Shown piece after piece: positions 30,239 to 39,413 of a stretch of 64,000 nt of DNA. The position numbers and the translations under genes are program-made. The DNA comes from a virus. The notes beneath the pieces were generated by a model. The model saw only the letters and a list, made by a program, of their open reading frames with translations, searched no databases and had not been told where the DNA came from. The stretch is from positions 62,001-126,000 of the IMG/VR virus record IMGVR_UViG_3300037452_000118. One strand, written 5' to 3'. The first letter of the stretch is position 1; every line of letters begins with the position of its first letter.

Positions 30239-32128
30239 ATGGCAAACATCGGAACGACGAATGTCCCGGGAATCGTGTGGGGAGCTAATGGCCCGCAGGC
30301 GCCGTCTACCGCGGCTATCCTTGGCGGCGTTCAATCTGACTACAATATAGCCTTCAATATCTCATTCAATTGGAACGGTACGACCCCGCAAGGGCAGTTG
30401 ACGACGACGACCGCTGCACTGCTCGCCAATTACAACCAGGTCCTAATTTACTACGCCTCGCAGGTCGACCCGGCCTTCTCGCAGGGCCGGATGCAGGACG
30501 CCATCCTGCGCATCAACTTCCTCACCCGCAAGCCGGCGCAGTCGACGGTGCTCCAGATTTCCTGCAACGGCGCCGGGGCGTCCATCCCGGCCGGCCCGCT
30601 CGTCTACGGCACCGTCGTCGATTCATCGGGCAACCTCTACCAGTGCACCGGGTCCGGCACGCTGCCCGCGGCCGGCGGCTCGATCGTGCTGTCCTTCGCC
30701 GCGGTCACCCCAGGCCCGATCGCGGTGCCGAGCTCGGTGAAGATATATCAAGCCATCCCTGGGTGGGATTCGGCGGCCGTGATCTCCGGCGTCGTCGGCA
30801 ACAACACGGAAACCTCGCAGCAGGCCGAGCTGAGGCGGCAGCTCTCCGTGGCGGCGAACGCCCGCAATACCAACTCCGCGGTCCTGGGCGCCGTTCTCTC
30901 CGTCCCCGGGGTGCTCGACGCCTACGTCATCGACAACCCGACGAACTCGCCGGCGACGATCGGCGGCTACACCTTGGCGGCGCGCTCGATCTACGTCGCC
31001 GTGACGGGGGGCATCGCGCAGGCAGTCGGCAACGCGATCTGGACGAAGAAGCCGCCTGGCATCCCGATGAACGGCAACACGTCGGTGACGGTGACCGACC
31101 AGAACCCGGCCTACTCGCCGCCCTACCCCTCCTACACGATCACCTTCGAGACGCCGGCGCCGCTGCCGGTCTACTTCGCGGTCAACATCGCCAACAGCGG
31201 CCTCGTGCCGTCGAACGCCGCCGCGCAGGTCCAGACCGCCATCGTCAACGCCTTCAACGGGGCGAACACCGGCTCGAGCTTCACCGGCTCCATATCTGGC
31301 AACGTGCTCAACGTGACGGCCGTGGCGTCGGGGACTATCGTCGTCGGCCAATCGCTCGGCGGGGCCGGCGTCGTCCCCGGCACCACGATCTCGGCGCTGC
31401 TCACCGGGGCCGGGAACGCCGGCACCTACATCGTCAGCACGCCGCAGAACGTCGCCTCGACGGCGATGACTACGGCGCCGACGACGAACTTGACGGTGCC
31501 GCCGAAGGCCAGGATCGGCTCCGTGGTCTACGCCAGCCAGTACGGCGCCGCGGTCGCCGCGCTGGGCTCCTGGGCGGCCGTGAAGTCGATCCTGTGCGGC
31601 TCCGCCAACGACTCCGACGCCGCCTCCGTGGTCGGCTCCATCTCGGGCACCACGCTGACGGTGAGGTCCGTCACGTCCGGCGCGCTCGTCGTCGGGCAGT
31701 GGCTCACCGGGTTCGATTCCAACGGCGCCATCACGCCCGGGACGACGATCGCGGCCTTCAACACCGGGGTCGGCGGCACCGGGACTTACACCGTCAGCAA
31801 CCCGCAGAACCTCGGCGGCGCCATCTTCACGGGGACCAACGGGACCGGGGCCACGCTGACCGCGACCGGGGTCAGCGGCACCGTCGGCGTCGGCGACGTC
31901 ATCTCCGGGATCGGCGTCCCTTCCGGCACCACGATCACCGGCCAACTGTCCGGCACCATCGGCGGCAACGGCGTCTACACGACGTCGGTCCAGACCAGCT
32001 CGTCCGGCGCCACGATCACCTGCGGGATACAGATAACGGCGGTCGCCGCGACCCAGAACTTGGTCGCCGTCGGCATAGCGCAGGAGCCGACGATCGCGCC
32101 TCAGAACATTTCCGTAAGCGTCACATGA
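30239..32128 (+). CDS. Baseplate J/gp47-like protein with three beta modules
   Basis: 629 residues. The first 300 residues match the baseplate J family ([14 protein letters not shown], then [20 protein letters not shown] and [20 protein letters not shown], the last a classic J segment). Residues about 347-411 and 463-597 hold three copies of the glycine-rich module, separated by a conserved J stretch ([20 protein letters not shown]). The starts of neighbouring genes are spaced one base apart or less. Confidence 0.85.
   Translation: MANIGTTNVPGIVWGANGPQAPSTAAILGGVQSDYNIAFNISFNWNGTTPQGQLTTTTAALLANYNQVLIYYASQVDPAFSQGRMQDAILRINFLTRKPAQSTVLQISCNGAGASIPAGPLVYGTVVDSSGNLYQCTGSGTLPAAGGSIVLSFAAVTPGPIAVPSSVKIYQAIPGWDSAAVISGVVGNNTETSQQAELRRQLSVAANARNTNSAVLGAVLSVPGVLDAYVIDNPTNSPATIGGYTLAARSIYVAVTGGIAQAVGNAIWTKKPPGIPMNGNTSVTVTDQNPAYSPPYPSYTITFETPAPLPVYFAVNIANSGLVPSNAAAQVQTAIVNAFNGANTGSSFTGSISGNVLNVTAVASGTIVVGQSLGGAGVVPGTTISALLTGAGNAGTYIVSTPQNVASTAMTTAPTTNLTVPPKARIGSVVYASQYGAAVAALGSWAAVKSILCGSANDSDAASVVGSISGTTLTVRSVTSGALVVGQWLTGFDSNGAITPGTTIAAFNTGVGGTGTYTVSNPQNLGGAIFTGTNGTGATLTATGVSGTVGVGDVISGIGVPSGTTITGQLSGTIGGNGVYTTSVQTSSSGATITCGIQITAVAATQNLVAVGIAQEPTIAPQNISVSVT
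31277..31472 (+). repeat. Beta-module copy 8 (baseplate J)
   Basis: [20 protein letters not shown], then [14 protein letters not shown] and [13 protein letters not shown]. Confidence 0.7.
31624..31834 (+). repeat. Beta-module copy 9 (baseplate J)
   Basis: [20 protein letters not shown], then [13 protein letters not shown] and [13 protein letters not shown]. Confidence 0.7.
31835..32030 (+). repeat. Beta-module copy 10 (baseplate J), most diverged
   Basis: [20 protein letters not shown], then [13 protein letters not shown] and [11 protein letters not shown]; in tandem with copy 9. Confidence 0.6.
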
Positions 32129-32163
32129 ACGAACTCGCGAACCACGCTACAATGCAAGACCGC

Positions 32164-32183
32164 CGATTCCTTGCAGGGAATCG
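32164..32183 (+). other. Hairpin before the HNH gene
   Basis: CGATTCC (32164-32170) pairs with GGAATCG (32177-32183) around a 6-base loop, within the 89-base gap between the baseplate J stop and the next ATG. No U run follows; it could be an RNA structure damping translation of the inserted endonuclease gene. Confidence 0.4.
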
Positions 32184-32217
32184 ACGGCCTCTAACCTCAA
32201 TCCGAACGGAGCGGACT

Positions 32218-32787
32218 ATGGCTGCACGTGAAGATATTACCGCCGCACTTGTGCGGCAACTGCTCGATTACAATCCACAAACCGGAGAATTAATTTGGAA
32301 AATCCGTACGCCGGATATGTTCTTTAGTTCTGGCAATTGGTCAGCAGAATTGAAGTGCAAGCGCTTCAACGAAACGACCGCAGGGCAGCGCGCCGGATGC
32401 TTCAGTAAGGAAGGCTATTTGCAAGTCAAATTTGGCGGACGCCAATATCGCGCTCACAGGCTGATATGGCTGATCGTATTCGGAGAATTTCCGGCAGAAG
32501 AAATTGATCACCTCAATGGTAAAAGAGATGACAATTCTTTGGCAAATCTTCGTTTGGCCAACCGCTCTGGAAATATGCAAAACAAAGGAAAGGGCGCAAA
32601 TAATACGAGTGGCGTCATCGGCGTATATTGGCATAAACCGAGAAACAAATGGCGCGCCATTATCCGGTATAATGGACGAAGAATTGATTTGGGGCGGTTT
32701 GATCGAATCGAAGATGCTGCCAACGCCTATTTAGAAGCAAAGAAAAAATATCATTCATTTCAGCCGGTCCCGCGGGAGCTTCTCTGA
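32218..32787 (+). CDS. HNH homing endonuclease with AP2-like DNA-binding domain
   Basis: 189 residues. Core HNH motif: HRLIWLIVFGEFPAEEIDHL followed by NGKRDDNSLANLRLA. The C-terminal AP2-type part (SGVIGVYWHKPRNKWRAIIR, then LGRFDRIEDAANAYLEAKKK) binds DNA in this family. It is AT-rich. Its stop overlaps the start of the following DUF2612 gene (TGATG), so it inserted exactly between baseplate genes. Confidence 0.9.
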   Translation: MAAREDITAALVRQLLDYNPQTGELIWKIRTPDMFFSSGNWSAELKCKRFNETTAGQRAGCFSKEGYLQVKFGGRQYRAHRLIWLIVFGEFPAEEIDHLNGKRDDNSLANLRLANRSGNMQNKGKGANNTSGVIGVYWHKPRNKWRAIIRYNGRRIDLGRFDRIEDAANAYLEAKKKYHSFQPVPRELL

Positions 32788-33464
32788 TGCCATATAGCCC
32801 AGGGCCCCCGGTACCCCACCCCAATCCGGTCCCCGGCAGCAACGCCATCGGGACCTTCGTCATCGGCACATCGCCGATCGGGACGATCCCGCCGTTCGAT
32901 TGGCTGCAAACGCTGCTAATGCAGTATGCTAATTCCAAAATTCTTTTCACGCTCTGCAACAACATGGCGCAATACATTGACCCGACGCTAAACCTCGACG
33001 AGTTCTTCGATGTCCTTTGGAATGTGGATACCGCCATCGGAGTGGGTTTAGACAACTGGGGCGCCATCGTCGGCGTCGGCCGCGTTCTGCAGCTGCCCAA
33101 CATTTCCAGTTTTTTCGGTTTCGAGGAATCCGGGACGCCGACGACGCGCACCGGGTTCGGACAGTCGTCGTTCTTCAGCGGCCAGAGCGTCACCGGCAAC
33201 TTCACGCTCACCGACGCCGCGTACCGGCCGCTGGTCCTGACGAAGGCTTTGGCGAACATCTGCGACGGATCGATCCCGGCGGTGAACCAGATCCTCATCA
33301 ACCTTTTCCCCGGCATCGGGAACAGCTATGTTGCCGACGGGCTCGACATGACGGAAACGTACACCTTCTCGGCGCCGCTCTCCGCGCTCCAGCAGGCGAT
33401 CGTGCAGAACTCCGGCGTTCTGCCGCGCACCGTCGGCGTCACCGCCAACGTCTCCTTCCCATGA
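32787..33464 (+). CDS. Tail protein, DUF2612 type
   Basis: 225 residues. The segments SPIGTIPPFDWLQTLLMQYA, LDNWGAIVGVGRVLQLP and YRPLVLTKALANICDGSIPA are characteristic of DUF2612, found after baseplate J in myophages (a gpI/tail-initiator-like role). It fits the end of the baseplate operon. Confidence 0.85.
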   Translation: MPYSPGPPVPHPNPVPGSNAIGTFVIGTSPIGTIPPFDWLQTLLMQYANSKILFTLCNNMAQYIDPTLNLDEFFDVLWNVDTAIGVGLDNWGAIVGVGRVLQLPNISSFFGFEESGTPTTRTGFGQSSFFSGQSVTGNFTLTDAAYRPLVLTKALANICDGSIPAVNQILINLFPGIGNSYVADGLDMTETYTFSAPLSALQQAIVQNSGVLPRTVGVTANVSFP

Positions 33465-33479
33465 CGAGGGGAAAAGAAA

Positions 33480-34649
33480 ATGCAGTCCGCTAACATCCCG
33501 GTGAAAATAACGGTGACGTGGGGAGCCTCCGCCCCCGCCGGCGACATCACCTACCCGATGCCGGTGCCCTCGCAGATTTCCATCACCCCGGGGCGGGCCT
33601 CGTTCACCGACGGTTTCCCGCCGGACAATTTTTTGCCGCCGGGAGGCGGCGGCGTCCCGCCGTTCGGGCAGGACTTCAACGGCATCGTGTCGCAGATCAC
33701 GCGCTGGACGCAGTGGCAGAACGCCGGGGCGCAGATTCTCTACGATCCTTCGTTCTCCTCCGCCGTCGGCGGCTACCCGAAGTGGGCGATGCTCGCCAAC
33801 GCGGCGACGCCCGGCCTGTTCTGGGTCTCCACCGTCGAGAACAACACCAGCGACCCAGATACCGGCGGCGCGAACTGGGCCAACCCAGGCCTTTTCGCCG
33901 GCGGCACCGTGGTCGGCACATGGCCGTCGCTGACCATCACGAACTCGGGGGTGACCGCAGGGACTTACACCAACCCGACCATCACGGTCGGCGCCGACGG
34001 CCGCGTCTCGGCGGTGGCGAGCGGCACGTTCCCGACGTACTCGACGCTGACCAGCGGGACGAGCGCGACGTACACTACCCCGGCCGGGGCGAAGCGGCTC
34101 AAGATCAGGATGGTGGGCGGGGGCGGCGCCGGGGAGAACCCGCCCAGCACGGCCGGCGGCAACGGCGGCCAAACGTCCTTCGGCTCGACCACGGCGAACG
34201 GCGGGGCCGGCGGCGCCTCCAGCATCCCGTCCGCCGGCGGGACCGGCGGCACGACAGGGACCGGGACACAGATCGTTAGGTTCGCGGGCGGCGGCGGCGG
34301 CGGCGGCTGGAACGTCAATGTGGCCGCCGCCAGCACCCAGGCCATCATCGCCGGCGCGGCCGGCGGCGTCAGCCCCTTCGGGGGCGCCGGAGCAAATTCT
34401 GGATACACCGGCAACGGCGTCGCGGCGGCGGCGAACACCGGGTCCGGCGGCAGCGGCGGACCATACGCGGCCAACTCCACTGGATCGTTCACCGGCGCGT
34501 CGGGCGGGGGCGCCGGGGAATACGTCGAGTTCGCCATCAACAACCCAGCGGCGACCTACATCTACACGGTCGGGGCCGGGGGCGCCGCGACCGGAAGCGC
34601 CGGCGCCGGCGCGGCGGGGGTCATCGCGATCGAGGTGTGCTATGAGTAA
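33480..34649 (+). CDS. Tail fibre with a glycine-rich C-terminal tip
   Basis: 389 residues. The N-terminal part (FGQDFNGIVSQITRWTQWQN) attaches to the baseplate in related fibres. From about 195 onward, glycine-rich stretches (such as GGGGAG, GGAGGASSIPSAGGTGG, GGGGGGGW and SGGGAGEY) resemble the poly-glycine type II helix sandwich of gp38-type phage adhesins and the Gly_rich_2 family. The tip is the likely host-receptor contact and the loops between glycine runs the likely variable part. Confidence 0.78.
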   Translation: MQSANIPVKITVTWGASAPAGDITYPMPVPSQISITPGRASFTDGFPPDNFLPPGGGGVPPFGQDFNGIVSQITRWTQWQNAGAQILYDPSFSSAVGGYPKWAMLANAATPGLFWVSTVENNTSDPDTGGANWANPGLFAGGTVVGTWPSLTITNSGVTAGTYTNPTITVGADGRVSAVASGTFPTYSTLTSGTSATYTTPAGAKRLKIRMVGGGGAGENPPSTAGGNGGQTSFGSTTANGGAGGASSIPSAGGTGGTTGTGTQIVRFAGGGGGGGWNVNVAAASTQAIIAGAAGGVSPFGGAGANSGYTGNGVAAAANTGSGGSGGPYAANSTGSFTGASGGGAGEYVEFAINNPAATYIYTVGAGGAATGSAGAGAAGVIAIEVCYE

Positions 34650-34678
34650 GGCCAGAATCCGCGGTACGAGGTGAAGGC

Positions 34679-37600
34679 ATGAACAGGATCGCATCGCTCA
34701 TCTTCGGCATGTTGGCGCTGTTCTTCCTCGCCGCCCCGGCCGCCGCGCAATCTGGATGCCAATATATCGCCCCTGGCGCCATCCTCACGACGGCGCAGTG
34801 GCAGTACTGCTTCCAGCAGAAGGAGGACTTCCTCGGCTTCACGCCGATCAACCCCGCCAACCTCGTCGGCGTCCCGCCGATCACGGTGACGCCGACGGCC
34901 GGCGTCGTCCAGGTCGGGATCAACAACTTCACCGGAGCCAGCTCGCTGCTCAACGGCGCCGCCGGCGTGGTACCTATGCCGCTCGCCGGCCAGCAAAGCT
35001 ACGTTCTCCTCGGCTCGGGTGGGTGGGGAGCGCCTCCGGTCGGCGGTTACGCCAGCGTCGGGGCATATGGAGTCCTCTTCGACGAATACCAATACACCGG
35101 CACCCTCACGGTGGCGGCGTCCGCCAATCCGACCCTCACGCTCGGCGGCGGCGGCGTCGTGGCGGGAAGCTGCAACGCCGGGTCCGGCATCTCCATCCCG
35201 GGAGCGGGATCGACGACCTACAACACCGGCCCGTCGCATCCGACCCCGTTCAACACGACGGTCACGGCCAAGACTGACGCGAACCATCTCGTCATCAGCG
35301 GCACGCCGGGAACGGCGCTGTCCGGCGGCACCGGCACGATCACCTGCGGCACCGACAACACCGTCAATCTTCAAAAGGCATATACGGCCAACAACGGCGT
35401 CTATTATCCGGCGGGACAATCCTTCTACGTCGCCGGCAAGATCACGGTGCCGGGAGGGCGCGCCACCTGGGCGCAGACCGCGTCGCTTCTGGTGAGCGGC
35501 GGCCGCTTCACGTCGTGCAACGTCAACAACGTGTCGTATTTGCTCGATCAGGGCGCGACGATGCAATCGCTTGGGATGGAGGACGAGACCTCGTATCCGA
35601 CCGGCTGCTCGGGATGGGTGATCCCAGAACGCGGTTTCATCGAGTTCGGCGGCGTCGGCCCGGCGCCTTCGACTATCTCCATCGGCTTCACGGTGCGCGG
35701 TCCCGGCCTGATCACCGGGCCATGGTCCGGCACGCCGAGCTTCAGCGATCCCAACTTCCAACAGAATCAAATGGGAGTGACGATCCAGTTCGCCGACCTC
35801 GTCCGCGTCGAGGGCGTCGAGATTTCGCACTTTCAGGGCCAGGGCGCGTTCTTCCAAGGCTATTACGTCTCCGGCGCGGCTCCGGCCGTTTCGGTCCAGT
35901 TCAACTACAACAACATCCACGACATTCGGGGGCCCGACGGGGCCAACTTCAACCTTGCCTGCTCGACGGTGCCGCAAAACGGCTTCGCGATGATCGGCAA
36001 CCATTTCACGAACACTTACACGGCGATCGAGTCGCCGGCCGGCACGGTCCTCGGCAACTGGACCAACACCTCGTACTATTCCGGCATCCTCGACGGCTTC
36101 GGCTGCGGCATCGGCCCGAGCACGAAGATCGCCAACGTCGTCACCGGCGTCCTCGGCATCGGCGACAGCACGCACGGCGTCGGCATCGACGCGCGCTATG
36201 CGCCGCCCAACACGGGTTACGGTGCCTTCATCCCGATGGTCAACGAAACGATCCAGAACAACTTCGTCTCGCAAGCGGCGGGGGACTGCTACGGGACGCT
36301 TGAGATCACGCAGTGGTCGTTCGAGGGCAACACCTGCGATGCCTGGGGCTCGACGGGCGGCTCGTTCACGAACAATCCGGGTTGGGCTTCGCCGGCGACC
36401 CTGTCGAGCGCGACATGGGTGACGACCGGCACGAATACCGGCACCGTTACCTTCACGTTCGCGACCAACTCTGGCATCGTCCCAGGAGATTATTTCAACA
36501 TCACCGGAATGACGACGGTCGGCTACAACGGTTATTTCGTGGCCACCACGGTCGGCTCTGGAGGAACCGTCGTCACCGCGCCGCTCGACGTCGCCAGTCT
36601 GACGTCGCCGGCAACGGTAGGTGCGGGCCATCTTCTCGCTTACACGCCCTACGCCTTCAACATCGAGTACAGCACCTACGGCAACGTCGGCATCAACAAT
36701 CTTGCGGTGAACCCCGGCGGCCAAGCCGGACAGGCATGGTTTGCCAACGCCGCCATCACCGGCAACCAGTTCGCGCCGAACTGCCAGCTCAACACCGGCG
36801 AAGTTTACGTCGGCGCAAGCGGGCAAGCTCCGCTGTGCGCGGCGAACCCGACCCTCGGCTATCCCGGCGCTTACGGTTCGTTGTCCTTCGGCAACATCGG
36901 CGCTTCGATCTTGGAGAACTCCTCCGGACAGCTGGTGATACAGCTTGGGACGAGCAACAAATTGCTCTTCGAGACGAACGGTGCCGCGGAGATTTTCGAC
37001 TTCGGGGTCACGACATCCGGCAAAATCACGATCGCGACGGTGACGGTCGTCACGAACACCATGACGTTCAACACCGGGGATCTGATAATCAACGGTGGAT
37101 CGGCCACGGCGGGAATAGCGACCGTCACATCTGGTGGTGTCGTCAGCAGCGAGGCGGTTGCGACTAATTTTGTCACGTCGCTCGGGAATGCCTCTGCCGA
37201 CACGACCTTGACGATTGCCGGGACCGGAAGCGGTCCCTGGACCGGCGCGGTGACGGTGAAATGCACGGTCGCGTCGTCGTCGCAAGTCGGCTGTTCTGAG
37301 CCGGACAATGTGACGATCAAGATCGCCGGCGGCAACCAATATGCCGCTCAATATCCGACGTCCGGCGATCTCATGTTGTCTGCTGGCAACGGCGCAGTTC
37401 CGACGGCATATGGCGGTACTTCGAGCGCGGGCAACGTCTTGACTGCACTTAGCGCCGCAGGTGCCGGCAGCTTTCTTGCTTATACCAATCTCAATACAGC
37501 CTCGACGCTTGTCGAACGCGATGGAAGCGGCAACTTCTCTGCAGGAACGATCACGGCGTCGTTGACTGGCGGCGCATCGCTTGATCTTCCGCTCACGGCT

Positions 37601-38095
37601 GGCAGCGGTTCTCCACTAACTGGAGGCCTTTACACCATCGCCGGGACGGCGGCGGCTCCCGCGATCCATCTTGGCAGCAACGCGACCGGGCTTTATTCGA
37701 CTGCCGTGGGAAACATCGCCATTTCCGTCAACGGCTCCGTCGCGCTCGACTACAACATCACGACGGCGAGCCTGTGGACGTTTAACAATAATATCAACGT
37801 TCCAGTCAACGACGGCTATTTCATAGGCGGATCAGGCGTCCTGTCGGCTGGGTCGGTGTTCACGACATTGCAAGCCGCGGCGGCCACAACGCCCTCTACC
37901 ATCGTGCTCGGCAGCGCCGTCATTTATGAGCGGACCAATACGTCGGGCGTGCTCTACACGAACAACGGCCTCGGCGGCGGCGACATAGCCAGCGTGGCCA
38001 GCAAGACATGCACGATCAGCACGGCGGGGTTGGCCAGCGCCAATACGGTGCTCACAATCGTCAACGGCAGAATTGTCGGAACAACCGGATGTTGA
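34679..38095 (+). CDS. Large tail spike / fibre with a Sec-like leader
   Basis: 1138 residues. It starts with a convincing signal-peptide-like sequence (MNRIASLIFGMLALFFLAAP, then AAA), then LTTAQWQYCFQQKEDFLGFT, a motif found in fibres of rhizobial prophages. The middle (about 240-700) is rich in short beta strands, with NNI/NNF ladders typical of a right-handed beta helix (pectate-lyase-like), suggesting glycan binding or cleavage. The C-terminal 400 residues are fibre-like repeats. A leader on a virion protein is odd. A GAAGG site precedes ATG 34679. Confidence 0.75.
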   Translation: MNRIASLIFGMLALFFLAAPAAAQSGCQYIAPGAILTTAQWQYCFQQKEDFLGFTPINPANLVGVPPITVTPTAGVVQVGINNFTGASSLLNGAAGVVPMPLAGQQSYVLLGSGGWGAPPVGGYASVGAYGVLFDEYQYTGTLTVAASANPTLTLGGGGVVAGSCNAGSGISIPGAGSTTYNTGPSHPTPFNTTVTAKTDANHLVISGTPGTALSGGTGTITCGTDNTVNLQKAYTANNGVYYPAGQSFYVAGKITVPGGRATWAQTASLLVSGGRFTSCNVNNVSYLLDQGATMQSLGMEDETSYPTGCSGWVIPERGFIEFGGVGPAPSTISIGFTVRGPGLITGPWSGTPSFSDPNFQQNQMGVTIQFADLVRVEGVEISHFQGQGAFFQGYYVSGAAPAVSVQFNYNNIHDIRGPDGANFNLACSTVPQNGFAMIGNHFTNTYTAIESPAGTVLGNWTNTSYYSGILDGFGCGIGPSTKIANVVTGVLGIGDSTHGVGIDARYAPPNTGYGAFIPMVNETIQNNFVSQAAGDCYGTLEITQWSFEGNTCDAWGSTGGSFTNNPGWASPATLSSATWVTTGTNTGTVTFTFATNSGIVPGDYFNITGMTTVGYNGYFVATTVGSGGTVVTAPLDVASLTSPATVGAGHLLAYTPYAFNIEYSTYGNVGINNLAVNPGGQAGQAWFANAAITGNQFAPNCQLNTGEVYVGASGQAPLCAANPTLGYPGAYGSLSFGNIGASILENSSGQLVIQLGTSNKLLFETNGAAEIFDFGVTTSGKITIATVTVVTNTMTFNTGDLIINGGSATAGIATVTSGGVVSSEAVATNFVTSLGNASADTTLTIAGTGSGPWTGAVTVKCTVASSSQVGCSEPDNVTIKIAGGNQYAAQYPTSGDLMLSAGNGAVPTAYGGTSSAGNVLTALSAAGAGSFLAYTNLNTASTLVERDGSGNFSAGTITASLTGGASLDLPLTAGSGSPLTGGLYTIAGTAAAPAIHLGSNATGLYSTAVGNIAISVNGSVALDYNITTASLWTFNNNINVPVNDGYFIGGSGVLSAGSVFTTLQAAAATTPSTIVLGSAVIYERTNTSGVLYTNNGLGGGDIASVASKTCTISTAGLASANTVLTIVNGRIVGTTGC

Positions 38096-38156
38096 GGCAT
38101 CTAGATATTTGACGACGCATAGGATAAACGTCTTTCCGTCAACAGGGAGAAAGTTC

Positions 38157-38639
38157 ATGCGCCTTTCGGTTCTTGCCGCCGTACTTGCCGCCGCACTCGT
38201 CGTTTCCGCTTCGGCTGAGGACGCCCCGAAGCCCAAGCTGACTATCCTGCAATGCCTCACCGTCCTGAAGGGGCTCGCGGCGCTGAACTGCGTCGGCCAG
38301 CAGCTCGACGCCGTTTGCCCGGCGGACGCGAAGCAGTACAAGCTCGGTTCGCTGCGCTTGGTCGTCGCCATGAACACAGCGCGGCTTCAGGACGTGGCGA
38401 ACTCAGTGCAGCGCGCCCGCGACGGCTTCAACGCCGAGCAGCCGATCCCGAAAGATACCGACGGCGTCAACGAGCGTGGCAAAAAAATTCAGGATAACTG
38501 GAACAAGATCATCGACGCCGAGTGCCCGGTCGCGCCTGGCCGCATCAAACTCGATGAGTTGAAAGTCGGAGACGGGCCGGATCAGAACGCGATCCCGCCC
38601 GGCGTCATCGGCGCCTTGGAACCCATCATCGATCCCTGA
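38157..38639 (+). CDS. Exported hypothetical protein
   Basis: 160 residues from ATG 38157 behind GGGAGAAAG. The signal peptide (MRLSVLAAVLAAALVVSASA) is followed by a helical domain with three cysteines (TILQCLTVLKGLAALNCVG and DAECP). It lies right after the spike gene; possibly periplasmic, perhaps a spike chaperone or lysis helper, but this is a guess. Confidence 0.7.
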   Translation: MRLSVLAAVLAAALVVSASAEDAPKPKLTILQCLTVLKGLAALNCVGQQLDAVCPADAKQYKLGSLRLVVAMNTARLQDVANSVQRARDGFNAEQPIPKDTDGVNERGKKIQDNWNKIIDAECPVAPGRIKLDELKVGDGPDQNAIPPGVIGALEPIIDP

Positions 38640-38663
38640 TCTACATATAACGGAGTTTGACGG

Positions 38664-38987
38664 ATGAAGACCACCATCCTCGCAATCATCGCGTTCCTGT
38701 TCACCTCCGCAGCTTTCGCGCAGCCGACAACGCCGCGCTCCGTTCCTATTCCCGGGGCGTGGTGGAACACCCTGGAGAGCGTCAAAGGGAAGTGCGGCCG
38801 CATCGAACTGAGCGAGCCGTTGACGCCGGACAAGGTGAAGAACGAGAACGGCGCCTACTCGATCATGCTCGGCGGCGCCTGGACGGACGTGTCCCCGGAC
38901 GCGGTAGTGAAGGCCGACAACCCCTACAAGAACTCGCTGCTCTGGACGGTCCCGAACACTCAGACTATCCTTTGCTTTCTGCCGTGA
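38664..38987 (+). CDS. Exported hypothetical protein
   Basis: 107 residues. Signal peptide (MKTTILAIIAFLFTSAAFA), then a small domain with two cysteines (about 44 and 104). It follows the previous exported protein by 24 bases. The family is not recognised. Confidence 0.65.
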   Translation: MKTTILAIIAFLFTSAAFAQPTTPRSVPIPGAWWNTLESVKGKCGRIELSEPLTPDKVKNENGAYSIMLGGAWTDVSPDAVVKADNPYKNSLLWTVPNTQTILCFLP

Positions 38988-39005
38988 TCAAGTTGGAGGA
39001 TTGAA

Positions 39006-39230
39006 ATGGTCAAGAGCGAAGCTACAATCATCACCGTCATCGCCCTTTTGCTGGCCGTTATTCTGACGAGTGTGGCACTTCAGGACGAGTCCGGCAACGT
39101 CATCTTTTTCGGCTGCGGCGGATTGGCCGCGTTGGGTGCCCGCGAACTGGTCGAACGGGTCGCGCAAAAACTACGTCTTGCTACAGCGAGATTCGTCCCG
39201 TCCGACCGCGATTATCCCGTGTACGATTGA
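39006..39230 (+). CDS. Small membrane protein, holin or antiholin candidate
   Basis: 74 residues. One strong membrane helix (ATIITVIALLLAVILTSVAL) and a weaker second (VIFFGCGGLAALGA), then a charged tail. Its position just before the endolysin gene suggests a lysis role, but membrane topology alone does not prove it. Confidence 0.6.
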   Translation: MVKSEATIITVIALLLAVILTSVALQDESGNVIFFGCGGLAALGARELVERVAQKLRLATARFVPSDRDYPVYD

Positions 39231-39231
39231 G

Positions 39232-39336
39232 ATGACGGCGGCGTCCGCGCTCGCCATCGCCGGCATCGTCTTCGCCGCCGCCGCAGCCGGGCTCTGGTTC
39301 CTGCGCAAGGTGGGAAAGGTGCCCCGATCAAGATGA
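39232..39336 (+). CDS. 34-residue single-helix membrane protein
   Basis: ATG 39232 lies 1 base after the preceding stop. The product is one hydrophobic helix (ALAIAGIVFAAAAAGLWFL) with a short basic tail (RKVGKVPRSR), a layout seen in pinholin-like or lysis-regulating peptides. It is accepted because of tight spacing and the clear helix. Confidence 0.5.
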   Translation: MTAASALAIAGIVFAAAAAGLWFLRKVGKVPRSR

Positions 39337-39413
39337 CGCGGTGAGGGAGCTGCAACCGTTGTGGTCAACCGAAAATCTGAGAAAGAACAAATACTTTTAG
39401 GGAAACCGTAACT

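Noticed and set aside
30370-32787. Plus-strand open frame of 805 codons overlapping baseplate J and the HNH gene
   Set aside because: Its last 189 residues are the real HNH protein; the upstream part is an Arg/His-rich shadow of baseplate J.
33048-34694. Minus-strand open frame of 548 codons
   Set aside because: Antisense to the DUF2612 and glycine-rich fibre genes, with glycine codons read backwards as Pro/Ala/Arg.
34640-37351. Minus-strand open frame of 903 codons
   Set aside because: Antisense to the tail spike; composition is a typical high-GC shadow.
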